From: Pisolithus tinctorius
Lineage: Eukaryota > Basidiomycota > Agaricomycetes > Boletales > Pisolithaceae
Length of the DNA: 64,000 nt
Assembly: GCA_024663395.1 (NCBI GenBank)
Contig: JANFAH010000070.1
Location: 203,021-267,020, forward strand
Direction: 5' to 3'
The position numbers and the translations under genes were made by a program. Below are positions 46,939-58,860 of the stretch, one piece after another. Under the pieces are notes generated by a model, which saw nothing but the letters and a program-made list of their open reading frames with translations, did no database searches and was not told the origin of the DNA. How positions within the stretch are numbered: position 1 is the stretch's first letter; each line of letters begins with the position of its first letter.

Positions 46939-48954
46939 TCAGACGTCAAATTTTCGCTTACTGAGCCGTCGGCGACGTGGCTCTTGATGGATTCCTTGCC
47001 CCTTAACGGCTGCATTTGCCAAATTCTTGACGATCGTCTGACCAACGTCAGGCTGGTATATGGGTGGCCGCAAAGGGAGCGGAACACTACTAGGGAAGGT
47101 AGCGGACTTCTTCCGCCGCAACTTTTGCGTTTGGTTGGTCCTTGATGGCACTGAAACAGGGTTGATAGCAGTTCGACCGTCCGGATTAGGAAAGGGTCGT
47201 CGGGAGGGCTGCTCTGAGGCTTGCGGAATGTGTAGAGGTGCCGGCATAACTAGACGTTTCGGAAGGTGCTGTACTCGCGGGGGCTTACCATGACCGTGCG
47301 GCGTTCGAGCAGGAGCGCTATGAGACACGTCCGAAGAAGAAGCGCTCTTGGGCAACGTGGAATGTAGAGGTTGCAAATCAGCTACTGGTCTCCCTCCGTC
47401 AGACTGAGCTGGTTGAGAAGCCATATGGTTTGTGTTAGGCAGTCGTTTGGGGGATCGCGGCGGTGATGGGTTGTGCGGAACAGATTCGTGAGAATAAGTC
47501 GTTAATTGCGGCTTATCAGGGACATAGGGCGCAGGAGGGGGATTTATATAAGGTGTCTGTTTACCAGGTATGCGAGGTATGATATCACCAAAATGGTGCA
47601 CCCGAGGAGCAGGTATGGGCGGCGGACTTTGGTTTACGACGGGGTACAATTGGGGAGGATGAACCGTCTGATTAGGGAGCGGCTGAAGCCTGGTATAGTC
47701 AGACTGAATTGACTTTGTGGTGGTTTCTCGGGGAACGGCGGACATTGTCCCGACTTGGACTTCATGAGTCGAAATCTCATCCGCTGTTCTGCCGGTATCA
47801 ACTGATGTTTGATTTCCCAGAGAAGGCTGTGTTGCAAATACATCTATGAACAAAAATACAAAGAACGAGTCATTGTACCCACCTCGGTGTCCAAACGCGG
47901 AGGTTGAGCAGCTTTAGTAGTATCGCTCTACGCCACTCTCATTAAGCATGTCCTTACGGAGGAGCTTCCGACATGCTGCCTACCTCAAACTTTAAATTAT
48001 TCCTCCGGCCAGTGAACTTGTCTGTGAGAGTGTGCGAAAGTGGGGAAGTTTCCTCGGCAAGATTGCTGGCTATTGCTTCGTAAGGACCACTATGGTGGAA
48101 ACCAATCCCGAAAGGATCCGTCTCATCCAACTCGTCGATACGGTCAAGATGGTGGCGTGTGGTAAGTCGTCGGACAAGGTTTTTAATCCGGCCTTTGCTG
48201 GCGGAGATTCTCGCAAAGTTTGATTTTGTGTCTGCACGTGCGGGAGTGACTTTGGGTTGTGGTTTCACTCGCGCTTGGAATATTTTCGAGGGCGTAGTGT
48301 AGGACATGGGGGGACAGACCGTTCCTGGGGTGGGAGCGCCAGAACTCCCGTTGTGATTGGATGGAAATTTATTATATGGGGGTGGGTCGGAAGAGGTTGA
48401 CGTTCGTGATACAGAAGGTATAGTAGTGCGAATACCTTGAGTCTGCGCAAGTGGAGGTCTAATCGTGGTGATTGATGATACAGTGGACGGCGTGGAAGCA
48501 ACGGACTTCGGTGCGTGGAATTCATGTTCTAGTGATACAGGGAGTGCAGGTGGGAATGGACGTTTTGCTGTTCTCGCAGGAGCTGGTGTAACGGGATACT
48601 TTATACTTTGTTGTGTCGTGGGCTCATTTAATGTGGGGACAGGAAGGACGGTGCTGCGGGGGGACTTGGCGGGCAACGCTTTGTATGATCGGGCATCGGT
48701 AAAGGGGAAATGCGGATGAGAGCGAGGGTCTGCAGAGAAAGCTGGATCATTAAGTACCGCCTCTGACAACGGTGTTCTGAAGTGGGGAAGAACTGGCTTC
48801 TGCGGGGGTGCTGTGGAGTGTAGTTGGCAGATGAGACGGGATAAGAGTAGTATTCCTTGACGAAACCGCCGGGCTGCTGGTGACTGCTGACGGGGATGGC
48901 AGGGCTGCCTTCCCAAGTTGAGCCTTGTGGACGATAGAAGACACCCCAGGCCAT
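46939..48954 (-). CDS. Proline/serine-rich basidiomycete protein with HHSGPYEAI motif, possibly Pal1-related
   Basis: The first exon from 48954 reads MAWGVFYRPQGSTWEGSPAI. A 61-nt intron (GTTTCG...CACAG) gives QPGAPPQKPVLPHFRTPLSE. The central conserved block LVRRLTTRHHLDRIDELDET then DPFGIGFHHSGPYEAI lies at 48030-48160. It is reminiscent of the FHHDGPFDA core of Pal1 cell-morphology proteins, though weak. Two further introns near 47855-47960 lead into a Pro-rich C-terminal half ending SKRKFDV. No enzyme domain was seen. Function unknown. It is divergent from SLD2 with 129 bp between starts. Joining of the two halves is inferred from an in-frame splice (DVFATQPSLGNQ). Confidence 0.6.
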
Positions 48955-49083
48955 CTTACTACTGGGAGATGAGAGGATGAAATGAAAGGCCGCAGTGCCA
49001 TCGAGGCTGGCTGCTTGTCCTGTGGGGGGTTGCTTGACTTGCCACTTGTTTGTCTCTCGGAAGTCACCACACTGTCGCTGTAC
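48955..49083. promoter_or_regulatory. Bidirectional promoter, proline-rich gene / SLD2
   Basis: 129 bp between divergent ATGs. No TATA element is evident. Confidence 0.45.
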
Positions 49084-50775
49084 ATGGCTGAACTGGCTGC
49101 TGTCCGTGCGCAGATTAAGGCTTGGGAACGCGACTTCAGGTCTGCCCGGGGCAGGGACCCTTCGATCCAAGACATAAAAGACCAACCTCACATCGGTAGG
49201 TAAGCCTTTTGCTCGTCGCGTCCTGTCCGTGTCATCGAGTCGCGTCACAGCCGACAAGTACAAGCTATACAAGAAGCTGTCCAAGTCGGCCACCGCGTCG
49301 TCCTCGTTCTCCAGTCGTCTCACATCATCTGCATCCAAGAATCCTTCTACCCTTCCTCGCACTCCCCCGTCCCCATCGCGAACCTCAGCTGCCATACCAG
49401 AGTCCCGCAAGGCAGAAGCTGTCCCCCCACTGCCCGGCTTTAATCCATTCTCCCCTATCAAGAACAAAGGAAAAGACAGAGATGTTTTGCAAATATCCAG
49501 ACCGCCCAACAATCCTTTCATCACCCCTACCAAGCAAAAGGCCAGTCATGCGCATCCTCGCACGCCTTCCCCAGATCCGTTTCCATCCATCGTACAGACC
49601 CACATAAACACTTCTCCCCATGACCAACCAGCCAACCCAGCGGTGTTGCGCGCCCGCAAGCGTTTGCGAGGCGAACCTGTTTCACCCTCTCCTAACAAAC
49701 AGAAACGTCAACGTATCGGTCTTCAGGTTCCCACCCTTAAACCGGAAGTGTCTTCAGATAGTGACAACGACCTAGATGTCGCAGCAGGTGCTGGTGATCT
49801 GAACGTTTCTTCTGTCGATGATTCCCCTGTCAAGGCTCCTGCCGGGGGAAGGTCTTTCAAGCTGTTGTTCGACGATACACTACCAGCGTTGAGTGTACCT
49901 AAGAAAGTTGACGAGCCAGTGCCTCCCCCTCACAATAACCAACCACGCTAGGTACGCGCTCTGCGCGTGATTCTCAAGATCCTTTCACGCGAGGGAGTTC
50001 GAAAAGAGGATGGCTCGACAGCACAAAATCCCATTCCACTGCTTCGATTTCGGCTCGTCGATTAAATAAAGCTTTCTCCTCAACGCCGTCTCAAGATCGT
50101 GACAATGACGCTGTTGCTGAGAGAACGGAATGTACACTCTCGCCTAATGCGAACCACTTGGAGTCGGGTCGGGCGAGGTCGACGGCAAAGCGTGCTTTGC
50201 AAGAGAACGAACCGAAGGGTAGCACTCGACCGGTTACTCACTACTCTTTGGTTCCTCCCTCCCCTCCTCCTGAAGACTTGGCTGGACCGGGAAGGCTGAA
50301 AGGCGGATCTGGCTCGAGTCGCAAAAAACCGAGAGTTGTGCTTCAGCCGGGCGATGATGAAGATGATAGCTCAGATGGCATCACTGTCAAGGTGATTGGT
50401 CAAAGCAACAGCAGACTACTGCAACAGAATGACGATGACCTCGATTTCGATCCAATATTGAATATCCATGCCCGAGACCACGATCCAATTACCACGGTTC
50501 ACCTTGAAGCAGATCGTCACGAGTCTGGCACGTTCAGCGTGGACTTGCCTGACACGCTCCGCCATGTGTTGGCTATATCACCATCACAAGATCTAAACAG
50601 AAGGGAGGAACGTGTTGTTCGTGGCCTGTTGTACGGTGAGAGGGTTGACCACTACGACCCTTCTAGAGGGGGCGAAGTATGGGATGCCGGAGAGTGGGAC
50701 GACGGTGTGCGTGACGCAGACACCGAGGATGATTGGGAAGGCGCACCTGTGCCCTGGGAAGTCGGAGAATTGTAA
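49084..50775 (+). CDS. SLD2: DNA replication regulator Sld2 (Drc1; RecQL4 N-terminal homologue)
   Basis: CDK substrate that binds Dpb11 to start DNA replication. The N-terminus AELAAVRAQIKAWERDFRSA, then GRDPSIQDIKDQPHI, followed by ADKYKLYKKLSK across a 56-nt intron, is the Sld2/RecQL4 homology region. The middle is rich in Ser/Thr-Pro sites (TPRTPPSPSR-like, e.g. LPRTPPSPSR and HPRTPSPDPF), consistent with CDK regulation. A second intron (about 49893-49951, GTGTAC...GCTAG) restores the frame to TRSARDSQDPF. The C-terminus holds the acidic ERVDHYDPSRGGEVWDAGEW block and ends WEVGEL. Confidence 0.85.
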
Positions 50776-51399
50776 CTTGATAGTTTTGTCTTTGGCACGT
50801 CCACATTTCCGGTGCTTCAACTCACTGTATTTCACACAATATTTACCCCTGCCTTTTGCAGAATGAGCCCCGGAAGCACCGCCAGAATGAACTCGGCACG
50901 TATACCACGTGGTTGATGGGGTAATTCTCCAGTGCGTCGGCTGTCCGACACTCTCAATCCTTAGCAATTATCACTGCTGATGAGCAACCCCGACATGTCT
51001 CAGCGCGTAAGTGCAGTTTAACAACGATTCGATAGAGTCTTGGGGCATGGTCTAGGCGTCTTCCACTCGCTTCTGTGCCTCACTTGGAGCGCACCACCTG
51101 TGCGTGTTTGACTCCGTGTCTCGATGCAGGAGCGTGGCTCGATTCTCCAACGGCCCATGGCCCACACATGATTGGTTGTTCCAGCCAGCCCTGTTCCTCC
51201 TGCTTGCACAGGTCCAGATTGCATGGCGTGAACGCAGCAAGTGGGTGGTGCCTACTATTTAACCATCCACGCACGCCTGCAATCTATTGCATCCCGACGT
51301 CCTGACCTCTATCCACCGTTACTTCCTCGAATTCGTAAACTCAGTAGCTGCACAGGCAAAAGCATTCTCACATCCCCCTGCGTTGATTAGCCAGTACAA
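50776..51399. other. Intergenic, no gene seen
   Basis: About 620 bases between SLD2 and the F-box-like gene. Open frames here are short, overlap each other on both strands and show no domain. Confidence 0.45.
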
Positions 51400-53728
51400 A
51401 TGCTTGCTACCATCCTCCGTGATCCAGACGCAGCAAAGAAGCTGCTCGACACCATCGCTGAGTCTCCAAGTGGACGCCGTTCCATTTCTAGGCTTGCTCG
51501 AACTTGCAAGGCCATATGCGAACCAGCCTTGGATGTTCTGTGGAAGGAATTAGACTCACTTCTCCCACTCGTTGGGTTGTTCCCGAACCACCTATTGAAA
51601 CGAACCCGTCGCCCTGGGCTTGGCTTGGCGAGTCGCTCCTCCTCGTAAAACCTTTGGATGCTGACCATTCTTTACAACAGGCCAAGGCTCCAAACCCCGA
51701 GGACTGGGACCGGCTCCTTGAGTACGGTCAACGTGTTCGCCGTATTACATATTCCGAGACGTCTCCCGCCATCTCTCCTGCTATATTCGCGACGATCAAT
51801 GACCACAGTCCTGTGACCTATATCTTGCCCAACTTGCAGGAGCTTGTCTGGAAGGTTGAAACTGCTGCCGGATTGGAAGCCTCTATCCTTTTCATGAACC
51901 CCGAACTGCAGAGTTTGGTGCTGGAAGTCGGAAACAGGATTCCAAGCTCGACGCATACCTGTCCAAGGTCTGCAGTCTCACCCAGCTCACCGCCTTCTCG
52001 TTCACGTCGCCTACCACGCTGCCCCAAAACTTCACTGACTTGCTGCGTTCTCAAAATACTTTGGAAAAACTGTGCTTGGTCGCCCCCGGGGCGTTGTCAT
52101 CTCAAGTTGGACAGTGGGCAGCTTCGCTCCCTGCCCTCCATTCGCTCGAGCTTGACCTCACCGGCCGCTCAATGACTGCGGTAGAAGGCTTCTTCGACGA
52201 CATCATCCCGTCAGGGGCTAATACTCCCAGCGACACAACATCCAACAGCAGCATACTCTCTGGTGATGAGATTGACTTCACAGAAATCCGCAAATCTTCG
52301 CTTCGTCTCACGGGGGACCTACGCAGTGGTGGTATCTTTGTCGACCTCCGGCATGTAGAGTTGACGGGTGAAACCTCTAACATTGCGGTGTTCCTGAAGC
52401 ACCTTACCAGTCAACTCACTTCTCTGGAACTCGTCATCGAAGACCCCCCTGAAATGGCTGACTGGCGGGACCTCTCGCTTATTATCTGCGACCGCTTCAG
52501 CCAGTCGTTGCGTTCTCTGCGGATAACAGCTACCGGGTCGTCACGTTTCTCCGAACTTGTCAGATCGACTTCTCGTGGTGGCGACCCAACGTCCCGCCAT
52601 CTCCCTCTCCGGTACCTCACCTCCCTCCCCTGCTTGGTCCGCCTAGAAATAGACCTGCCAGAGTCAACCATTTTCCGGGACGAGGATTTGCAATGCCTCG
52701 CGAAAGCCTGCCCGAACATCGAGATGGTGAGGCTGTGCCCAATGGCACGCTTTTCGGGAACCTCGGGCCCCGGTCTCACCCTAGAGGGTGTTTCCGTCCT
52801 CACGACAAACTGCAGGCGGCTTCACACTCTTGCACTCGTAATAGATGCGCGTAGGGGTTCCAAAGAGACCTTGTCTTCCCTTGAAGTGTCCTCGAGGTCG
52901 CTTCTCCGGTTACACGTGGGTCATTCGGCGATTAGCGATCCGCTGCACGCCTCCATTCTTCTCAGCCATCTTGCGCCTCATCTAGAGATATTGAAGTGGT
53001 TCCACGAGAAAAACCGTCCCGGCTTTGTGGAAGCCAATGCCCTCGGATGGCAGAGAGTGTCGGATTGGCTGCCACACCTCCAAGGCGTTCGCCTCATGGA
53101 GAGGGGCAGAGTTGCCGCAATGAAGAAGCCAAAAGTGGTGATGAAAGACCAGAGTGTGGATGCTACAGACAAACGTACATATGTGAACAAGTTTGCACAC
53201 GTTCGGCCAAAGACCAGCGAGAGGGCCATCCAGTCGACACCATCCCTTGTCGATAGGATGACACAAGTCAAGCCTGACTTGCTTTCCGTTTTTGTTGATG
53301 CCACACCGCGATGCGTCGAGACCCAGGTCGACGCCACGCCACAAGTATGCCACAAGTCAGTAGGGGTAGAGCCGATGAAAGCTGAGGCAGGGATTGATGC
53401 GACGCCTCCTCCGACGGAGAAACGCCAAGAGGATATACACTATGACGAAAAATCGGGCCTCTTCTTCCACAGATATGACCTCCATGCAATCCCTTCTGTT
53501 CTTCCCGCAGTCTTCACCGGGCTGGTGGCCCTCGCCTACCGCCTTTTCCTTACGTATCCCCTCACGATTCCCAAAGATATGTTCGACAGGTCATTATCTA
53601 TGCTTCATGCAGAAAAAGCAGCGAATGGTGATGAACCTTCGCGTGAAAATCATGAGCTTCAAGAATCACCATCATGCTCGACGACGACGGAACTTCTGGA
53701 CCATGATATCCCTCCTGTTTGTCTATGA
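51400..53728 (+). CDS. F-box/LRR-like protein with VDATP repeats and C-terminal membrane segment
   Basis: The N-terminus resembles the basidiomycete F-box family (SRLARTCKAICEPALDVLWKEL). LRR-like segments follow through about 53100 (LRYLTSLPCLVRLEIDLPES, CPNIEMVRLC, CRRLHTLALVID). A GC-AG intron at 51628-51680 joins RPGLGL to AKAPNPEDWDRLL. At about 51938 the frame shifts by one base between LVLEVGN and SKLDAYLSKV without usable splice sites; this is either a sequence error or a real lesion. The C-terminal tail holds four VDAT/IDATP units and a hydrophobic helix (VLPAVFTGLVALAYRLFLTY). SCF adaptor function is likely by family. The target is unknown. Confidence 0.65.
51628..51680 (+). other. 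GC-AG intron in the F-box-like gene
   Basis: Donor GCGAGT, acceptor ACAACAG, 53 nt, with a CTGAC branch-like site near 51661. It is the only join found that keeps the frame across RPGLGL/AKAPNPEDW. GT donors nearby give the wrong phase. Confidence 0.65.
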
Positions 53729-54041
53729 TCTCTACTCCGCAATGGACTTTTTTACTCATATAGTACACTGGTGCCGGCACTTGTTGTAGGGGTATTTTCA
53801 CGAATATTACTATAACGCAGATTGGAAAGGAAAGCAGTGGACTGATGAACCTCAGACTCGGCCCTCTGAATGCAGTGAAGTTGACGACACCCGGTGCGAT
53901 GGTGGCAGCGCTCAGTCCACACAGGGGCATTCCGAAGAAGGAAAGTGTGAAGGGAAAACAGAACCAAACATTTTTGTGGGGACGCGTCAGTTCACGCCAA
54001 AGCCAGACAGGCCATATTCACGGTTACACTACAGTCAAGCG
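53729..54041. other. Intergenic between F-box-like gene and RPN5
   Basis: 313 bases; no coding frame recognised. Confidence 0.4.
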
Positions 54042-55842
54042 ATGGCGGAGGTGAAGAAACAAGAGAAAGACTTCTCGCCAGAGGTAGATACGTTGATTCC
54101 GGAAGCCACAGGGCTTGGGAAGGTGCGTACTCGTCGTCTCGTGCACCCACCCAACATGTTGGCCTGATTGGACCTACGTAGGCGGGTAAGCTTTCGGAAG
54201 CATTGGAGAAGCTGTTTGCCCTCGAGAAACAGACCAGAAACGTATGGTGGAATATCTTTAGAGGATTCTTGTGCTGACACGTGTCGTTCAGGCCTCTGAC
54301 CTTTCCTCCACGACGCGACTTGCAAAGGCAATATTGGATCTATGTTACGAAGCACGAGACTATACGCAGCTGAATGCCACGATTCACCTCCTGTCTAAGA
54401 AACATGGCCAACTCAAAGGCGTAATACAGGCATTCGTCGAGCAGGCCGTAGGGTGGCTCCCGGAGATTCGACGACGTGAGGGTGATCAAATATGGCTGGA
54501 ACTGGCGGAAACCCTGCGAACAGTTACAGAGGGCAAGGCAGGTCCGGACGTTACGTTGGATGGCCATTCGCGCTAAATTATTATACCAGATCTTCCTGGA
54601 AACGCCTCGTGCGCGCGTCACCCTCGTGTTATCGCAGTACCATGAAGCACTTGCGAAGCAACCGACAGCGTCACCTTCGAGTAGCAAGGAATCGCTGCAG
54701 ACCGCGTGTGACTTGTTGTCTGACTTGCAGGTAGAAACATACTCTTCCATGGAGCGGCGGGAAAAGACAGAGTTTATTTTGGAACAAATCCGGTTAATGA
54801 TCGCACTTGCGCGTTTGAAAGATGCTGAAGTGACGAAAACAAAGGGGAAGGAGGGGAAAATTGGCCTCGGTGATGGGGAACCTGAATGGGTAAAGGCGAG
54901 AGTTGGGGGTCGTAAGATCAATGAAACTTTCCTCAAGGAGGAAGAGAACGAGGTAGAACATTCTCTAGGCCATCACCCTGTGAAATGCGCGTCTGAACCG
55001 TGCACTTCAGGATCTCAAACTCAAGTTCTATGAGCTGATGATTCAACTGGCCTTGCACCGATCCGCGTACTTGGATGTCGCGAAACATTACGAGAAAGTA
55101 TGGGACACACCTTCTATCAAAGAAGACGAGGGCAAAAATCGAGCAGTAAGCACTTTTAGCCTCCTGCAACAGAGCATTGTAATCACACAATTATAGGCCT
55201 TGGAGCACATCGTCTACTATGTTGTCCTCGCACCCCATGACAACGAGCAGTCAGATATGTTGCATCATTTGTTCGTGAACCCTGCTCTTGAGAAGCTCGA
55301 ACTTCACTAGTGCGTCCGAAATTCACCTCTCTGAGAACATTCGCTGACTCCACCCAAGCAACCTTGTAAAATCATTTGTGACCCGCGAGTTGATGAGATG
55401 GCCGGGCATTGAGGCGTTGTATGGACCCTTCCTGCGTGTGACCCCTGTCTTTTCTGTTGCAAAACAATGGGAAGACCTCCATACCCGTGTGATAGAACAT
55501 GTGAGTACGGGAGCAACTGATCAAATGGTCTGTTGACGATTCCTGCAGAATATTCGCGTCGTAGCATACTACTACACTCGCATCACCTTGTCTCGTCTAA
55601 CGACCCTACTTGATCTTACCCCACAGCAGACAGAAGAAACCCTTGCCCGCTTAGTGGTCTCGAAAACTATCTGGGCCCGGATAGACCGACCAGCCGGCAT
55701 TGTCAACTTCAAGAGCAAGCGGACCACGGAGGATGTTATGAATGATTGGAGCTCAGATATGCAGAGGTTATTGGGACTGGCCGAGAAGACTTGGATGGGC
55801 ATGAACGCCGCATTGGCAGCCCAGTCACGGGTAAAGGCATAG
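54042..55842 (+). CDS. RPN5: 26S proteasome regulatory subunit Rpn5 (PSMD12)
   Basis: PCI-domain lid subunit of the 26S proteasome. The start MAEVKKQEKDFSPEVDTLIP is followed across introns by AGKLSEALEKLFALEKQTRN, ASDLSSTTRLAKAILDLCYE and HLLSKKHGQLKGVIQAFVEQ, all close to PSMD12. TPR-like helices and the PCI/winged-helix part follow (NLVKSFVTRELMRWPGIEAL, RITLSRLTTLLDLTPQQTEE, WARIDRPAGIVNFK). It ends AAQSRVKA at 55842. About seven short introns. Length is normal for the family. It is convergent with mS23. Confidence 0.93.
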
Positions 55843-55942
55843 CGACTATTTACTATCTGTAGAGTAGTGTATTCGTGGAATTCGTCTAGACCCGACTTGC
55901 AATCCTGCAGACCCTGTAGCCACCCGAGCATCTATCATCCGC

Positions 55943-56820
55943 CTATAATATTCGCAAAAAATCGGGATTAGCAGACCGTGAATCTGTTGCTGGTGATGCG
56001 ATTTCCTGCTGTAACGACGACGGATTCGACAACTTGTCAAGGTATGTGTGCCTCGGGCGTATGCCCTGATCTTGTAGTTTGGCATATTCGTGACCCCTAC
56101 TCCAGGTGTTGCCCATGCCGCTGTCAATGCTGAGGATGGCTCTCCAGCGTTTGCGAGCAAGAAGAGCACCCTCATCGAGGGCTCGTTTGCGTTCTGGGGC
56201 CTTGTAAACCATATCTTCCTTCTGGAACGTCCTGTCGACTTCTGAGGGGAAGACCGCGCCATAGGCCTCAGCTTCCATCCGAGAAAAGGAGCTGGCAATA
56301 TCGTGCTCCGCTCGGAGGGCACGGAACTCCGCGACGGCCCGAGTATATGCAACAGTCAACGAAACTTTGTGATGTTTGTGGAGGTTGACTGCGAACCGTA
56401 CCGCGCTAGACCGAGAACTGAGTACACGAAAGGACGCAAGAGGATAGCCTCACTCTTCTGCGGAAGGACACCTGCCCCGCTGGCTCAGCCGTATCCAATC
56501 CTTGCCCTGAACCGGGTGTTCTTCCGCGACGACGCCACCCTCTACGATTGACACCGGTCTGAACGCCTCAAAGGGGTGGTCACGAAAGAACTGCCGCCGA
56601 ACCTCGTCCTCCAGATAAGCGATGTTGACGGGCTTGTGTTTTGGAGGCACGAGTTTGGAATGACGGGCACCGTCCTGACGGAATGGCGGTGACTTGGGGG
56701 GAGGGGGAGAGGGGGGAACTGGAGGACAGCTTGGTACCAGACAGGCTCGTCCTTGATGTAGTTGACGCGCATCAAACGCGACACTTGCTTGTGCACCTGC
56801 GACGCGATCCGGCGTACCAT
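55943..56820 (-). CDS. Mitochondrial ribosomal small-subunit protein mS23 (Rsm25)
   Basis: The start at 56820 gives MVRRIASQVHKQVSRLMRVN then EPVWYQAVLQFPPLPLPP. The next segment, VPPKHKPVNIAYLEDEVRRQ then FFRDHPFEAFRP, is in another frame. The change falls in a G-run (56696-56701 and neighbours), so a homopolymer length error is the simplest explanation. An intron near 56390-56455 joins PSAEDAVRFAVNLHKHHKVS to VAYTRAVAEFRALRAEHDIA. The C-terminus ends NPDFLRIL at 55943. It belongs to the fungal S25/mS23 family of the mitoribosome. It is divergent from MED7. Confidence 0.8.
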
Positions 56821-56927
56821 CTCGGGGGACGAGGGAAAACAGTTTTTATTTTTATTTTTATTTTATTTTCCTTTCTATTTCTCTTATCCGCACAAAATAA
56901 TTAAAATGGAATATTCTCTTCCTCTGC

Positions 56928-57948
56928 ATGGACGAAGCGGAAGAGTCAGAGCTGAGGAATCCGTTCCCCTCACCACCGTCGCACTATGTCAAGTACACGT
57001 CCCACAACTTGAAACTCTTGGAGACACTCAAAGATCGCGTCAAAGACACCACAGACATTGCCAGCGTCGACCAGCACGAAATCCTTTCAGATCTCGCTGA
57101 TATCCCACCATGGCCCCTGACTCAGTTGGACAAACCTAGGGTTGACTGGATTCTCGAAGAGGGCCACTACAGTGTATTCGGGGACACGTGGTTTGTATGA
57201 ATCATGTCTTCGTTACCCGAGCCGAGTCCTCTCACACCCCGACTTCAAGGTCAAGGAAACCATTCCATCCTTAGCCGAGCTTGGCGGTCATCAACTCTAC
57301 CCGCCAGATCCCAGTGTAGGTAGGATATCCATCTTGCTCTTCCCTTTGTGTGGCTCGTCCACATTTCGGTTGCTCAGATCGACGTCCCGCACTTCTGTCC
57401 ATCGTACGTTCACTCTTGGTCACCTACTCTAATCTCATTGGGGCTATCGTCGCCCCACCACCACCTCCTTTTTCACAAGTTCCACCGGAGTGGCATCGAT
57501 ATGTGGAGTGGATCACTGTTCTGGCACAAAATTTGATGGCGGCTGCAAACGATTTACGCCCGGTCCAGGTATATTGCCCCGGTTTTTGGCACTGTCTCGT
57601 TGTTAATGTGGGTAACGCAGGCAAGGGGGAACCTTGAGCGTATGATGCAACGTCAGCTTGACCTCCGCCGAGAAGAAACGAGAGCCATTCACGTGTCAGT
57701 CGTTTTGAAAATATCACACTTCCTTTTGATGGAGTCCCCTCAAGGAAATGCGACGAACTTGAATCTCGCTTGCAAGGTCTTCGTACAACTGCTCTGGAGA
57801 TGGTGCCAAAGCAGAATACGGGCACTCTACATGAGACTTCGGTACGTATGTTGAACAGGTGGTTTCTAACTTTGGTTGACTCGGTCAGACTTCGGGAGCG
57901 ACCATAACTACTGACGAAGTGCTACGATGGGCGGAGGAAGTGATTTAA
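56928..57948 (+). CDS. MED7: Mediator complex subunit 7 (Med7)
   Basis: Middle-module Mediator subunit linking regulators to RNA polymerase II. The N-terminus reads ELRNPFPSPPSHYVKYT. Then KETIPSLAELGGHQLYPPDP and RPALLSIVRSLLVTYSNLIG cover the Med7 core. A Pro-rich turn precedes EWHRYVEWITVLAQNLMAAA. The terminal coiled coil LRPVQARGNLERMMQRQLDL then RREETRAIHEKCDELE is characteristic. It ends LRWAEEVI with TAA at 57946-57948. About five short introns. It shares a 107-bp divergent gap with mS23. Confidence 0.9.
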
Positions 57949-58124
57949 TGACGCAACACGAGTCATAGCTTCCCGCATCACAGGCCACACATAACCGTTG
58001 GGCTTTTTGGTGTCCAGACCCTTACCTTGTAGATATAGCAATTATTTATGATCGAACGCATCAATTGCCTGCCATGTTATGAGAGGAATTACAGAGAGTT
58101 GCGATAATAATATCCGTGACTTGG

Positions 58125-58860
58125 TCAGCCAGTTACGTCTGAATGCGGTGGCGCAGGGTTCACCGGCTCGGAGAACGGGTCGCCATTACCGTCTATCAAC
58201 GCGCTACCCAAGAGCGTATCATCGCCTGTCATTTGATTCAGATTGTCTACATTCGCGAACGCTGGTCCGTCAGGACCTAACACCACCATGTCCAAACCTC
58301 CGACGTCTGCTGAGTTCGCGTCCCCGCTATCGACGTTCATAGATCCACCTAGTACTGACAATGAGACATCAAGCATGTCAGCACCTTCGAGTGATGTTAA
58401 CGAAGGACCGGCTTGATCAAGTGAGAGGGTTGGCGGCGTTGGCGAAGGGGGCTTGGTCTGGGGTTCTGATTGCAACGCGGAGTTGGTTTCCGTTGCATTT
58501 AACGTCGGAGGTTCGGTTTCGGGGGGTACGGATGCCGCTGGTTCATCCTGATCCATGTCCTCGTCACCCTCTATGACTTCCGGTTCATCAGGCAAGGGGG
58601 CAAGGGGCTCATCGGCACCCTCTTCATCATCGCTGAATTGCTTTCGTGAATCAAAACAGCCGTCCAAATGACCACTTTCAAGCTAATAACACCAACCTGC
58701 TTCTTCTCCGTCTTGACCCATTTGTATATCCGCATCGTCGAACTTGGGGCATGCTCTGGTGTGACCCAGGCCTTTTCCCAGCTACGACTGGCTGCATCAA
58801 CTGGCGCCTTGCCGCCTCTGTCGTTGCAACGCGAACTCCAATCCGTCTTCTGGTAGCCAT
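58125..58860 (-). CDS. BCL7-like N-domain protein
   Basis: SWEKAWVTPEH then SSTMRIYKWVKTEKK matches the BCL7 N-terminal core (WEKKWVTVGDTSLRIYKWV). A 56-nt intron (about 58632-58690, GTTGGT...CGAAAG) joins KKQ to QFSDDEEGADEPLAPLPDEP. The rest is acidic, Pro/Ser-rich and disordered, ending HSDVTG. BCL7 proteins are SWI/SNF subunits in animals; a chromatin role here is inference. The start is uncertain. The Met at 58860 is in a different frame from the BCL7 core and would need a further unseen join; a start further upstream, up to 58969, is possible. Confidence 0.6.
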
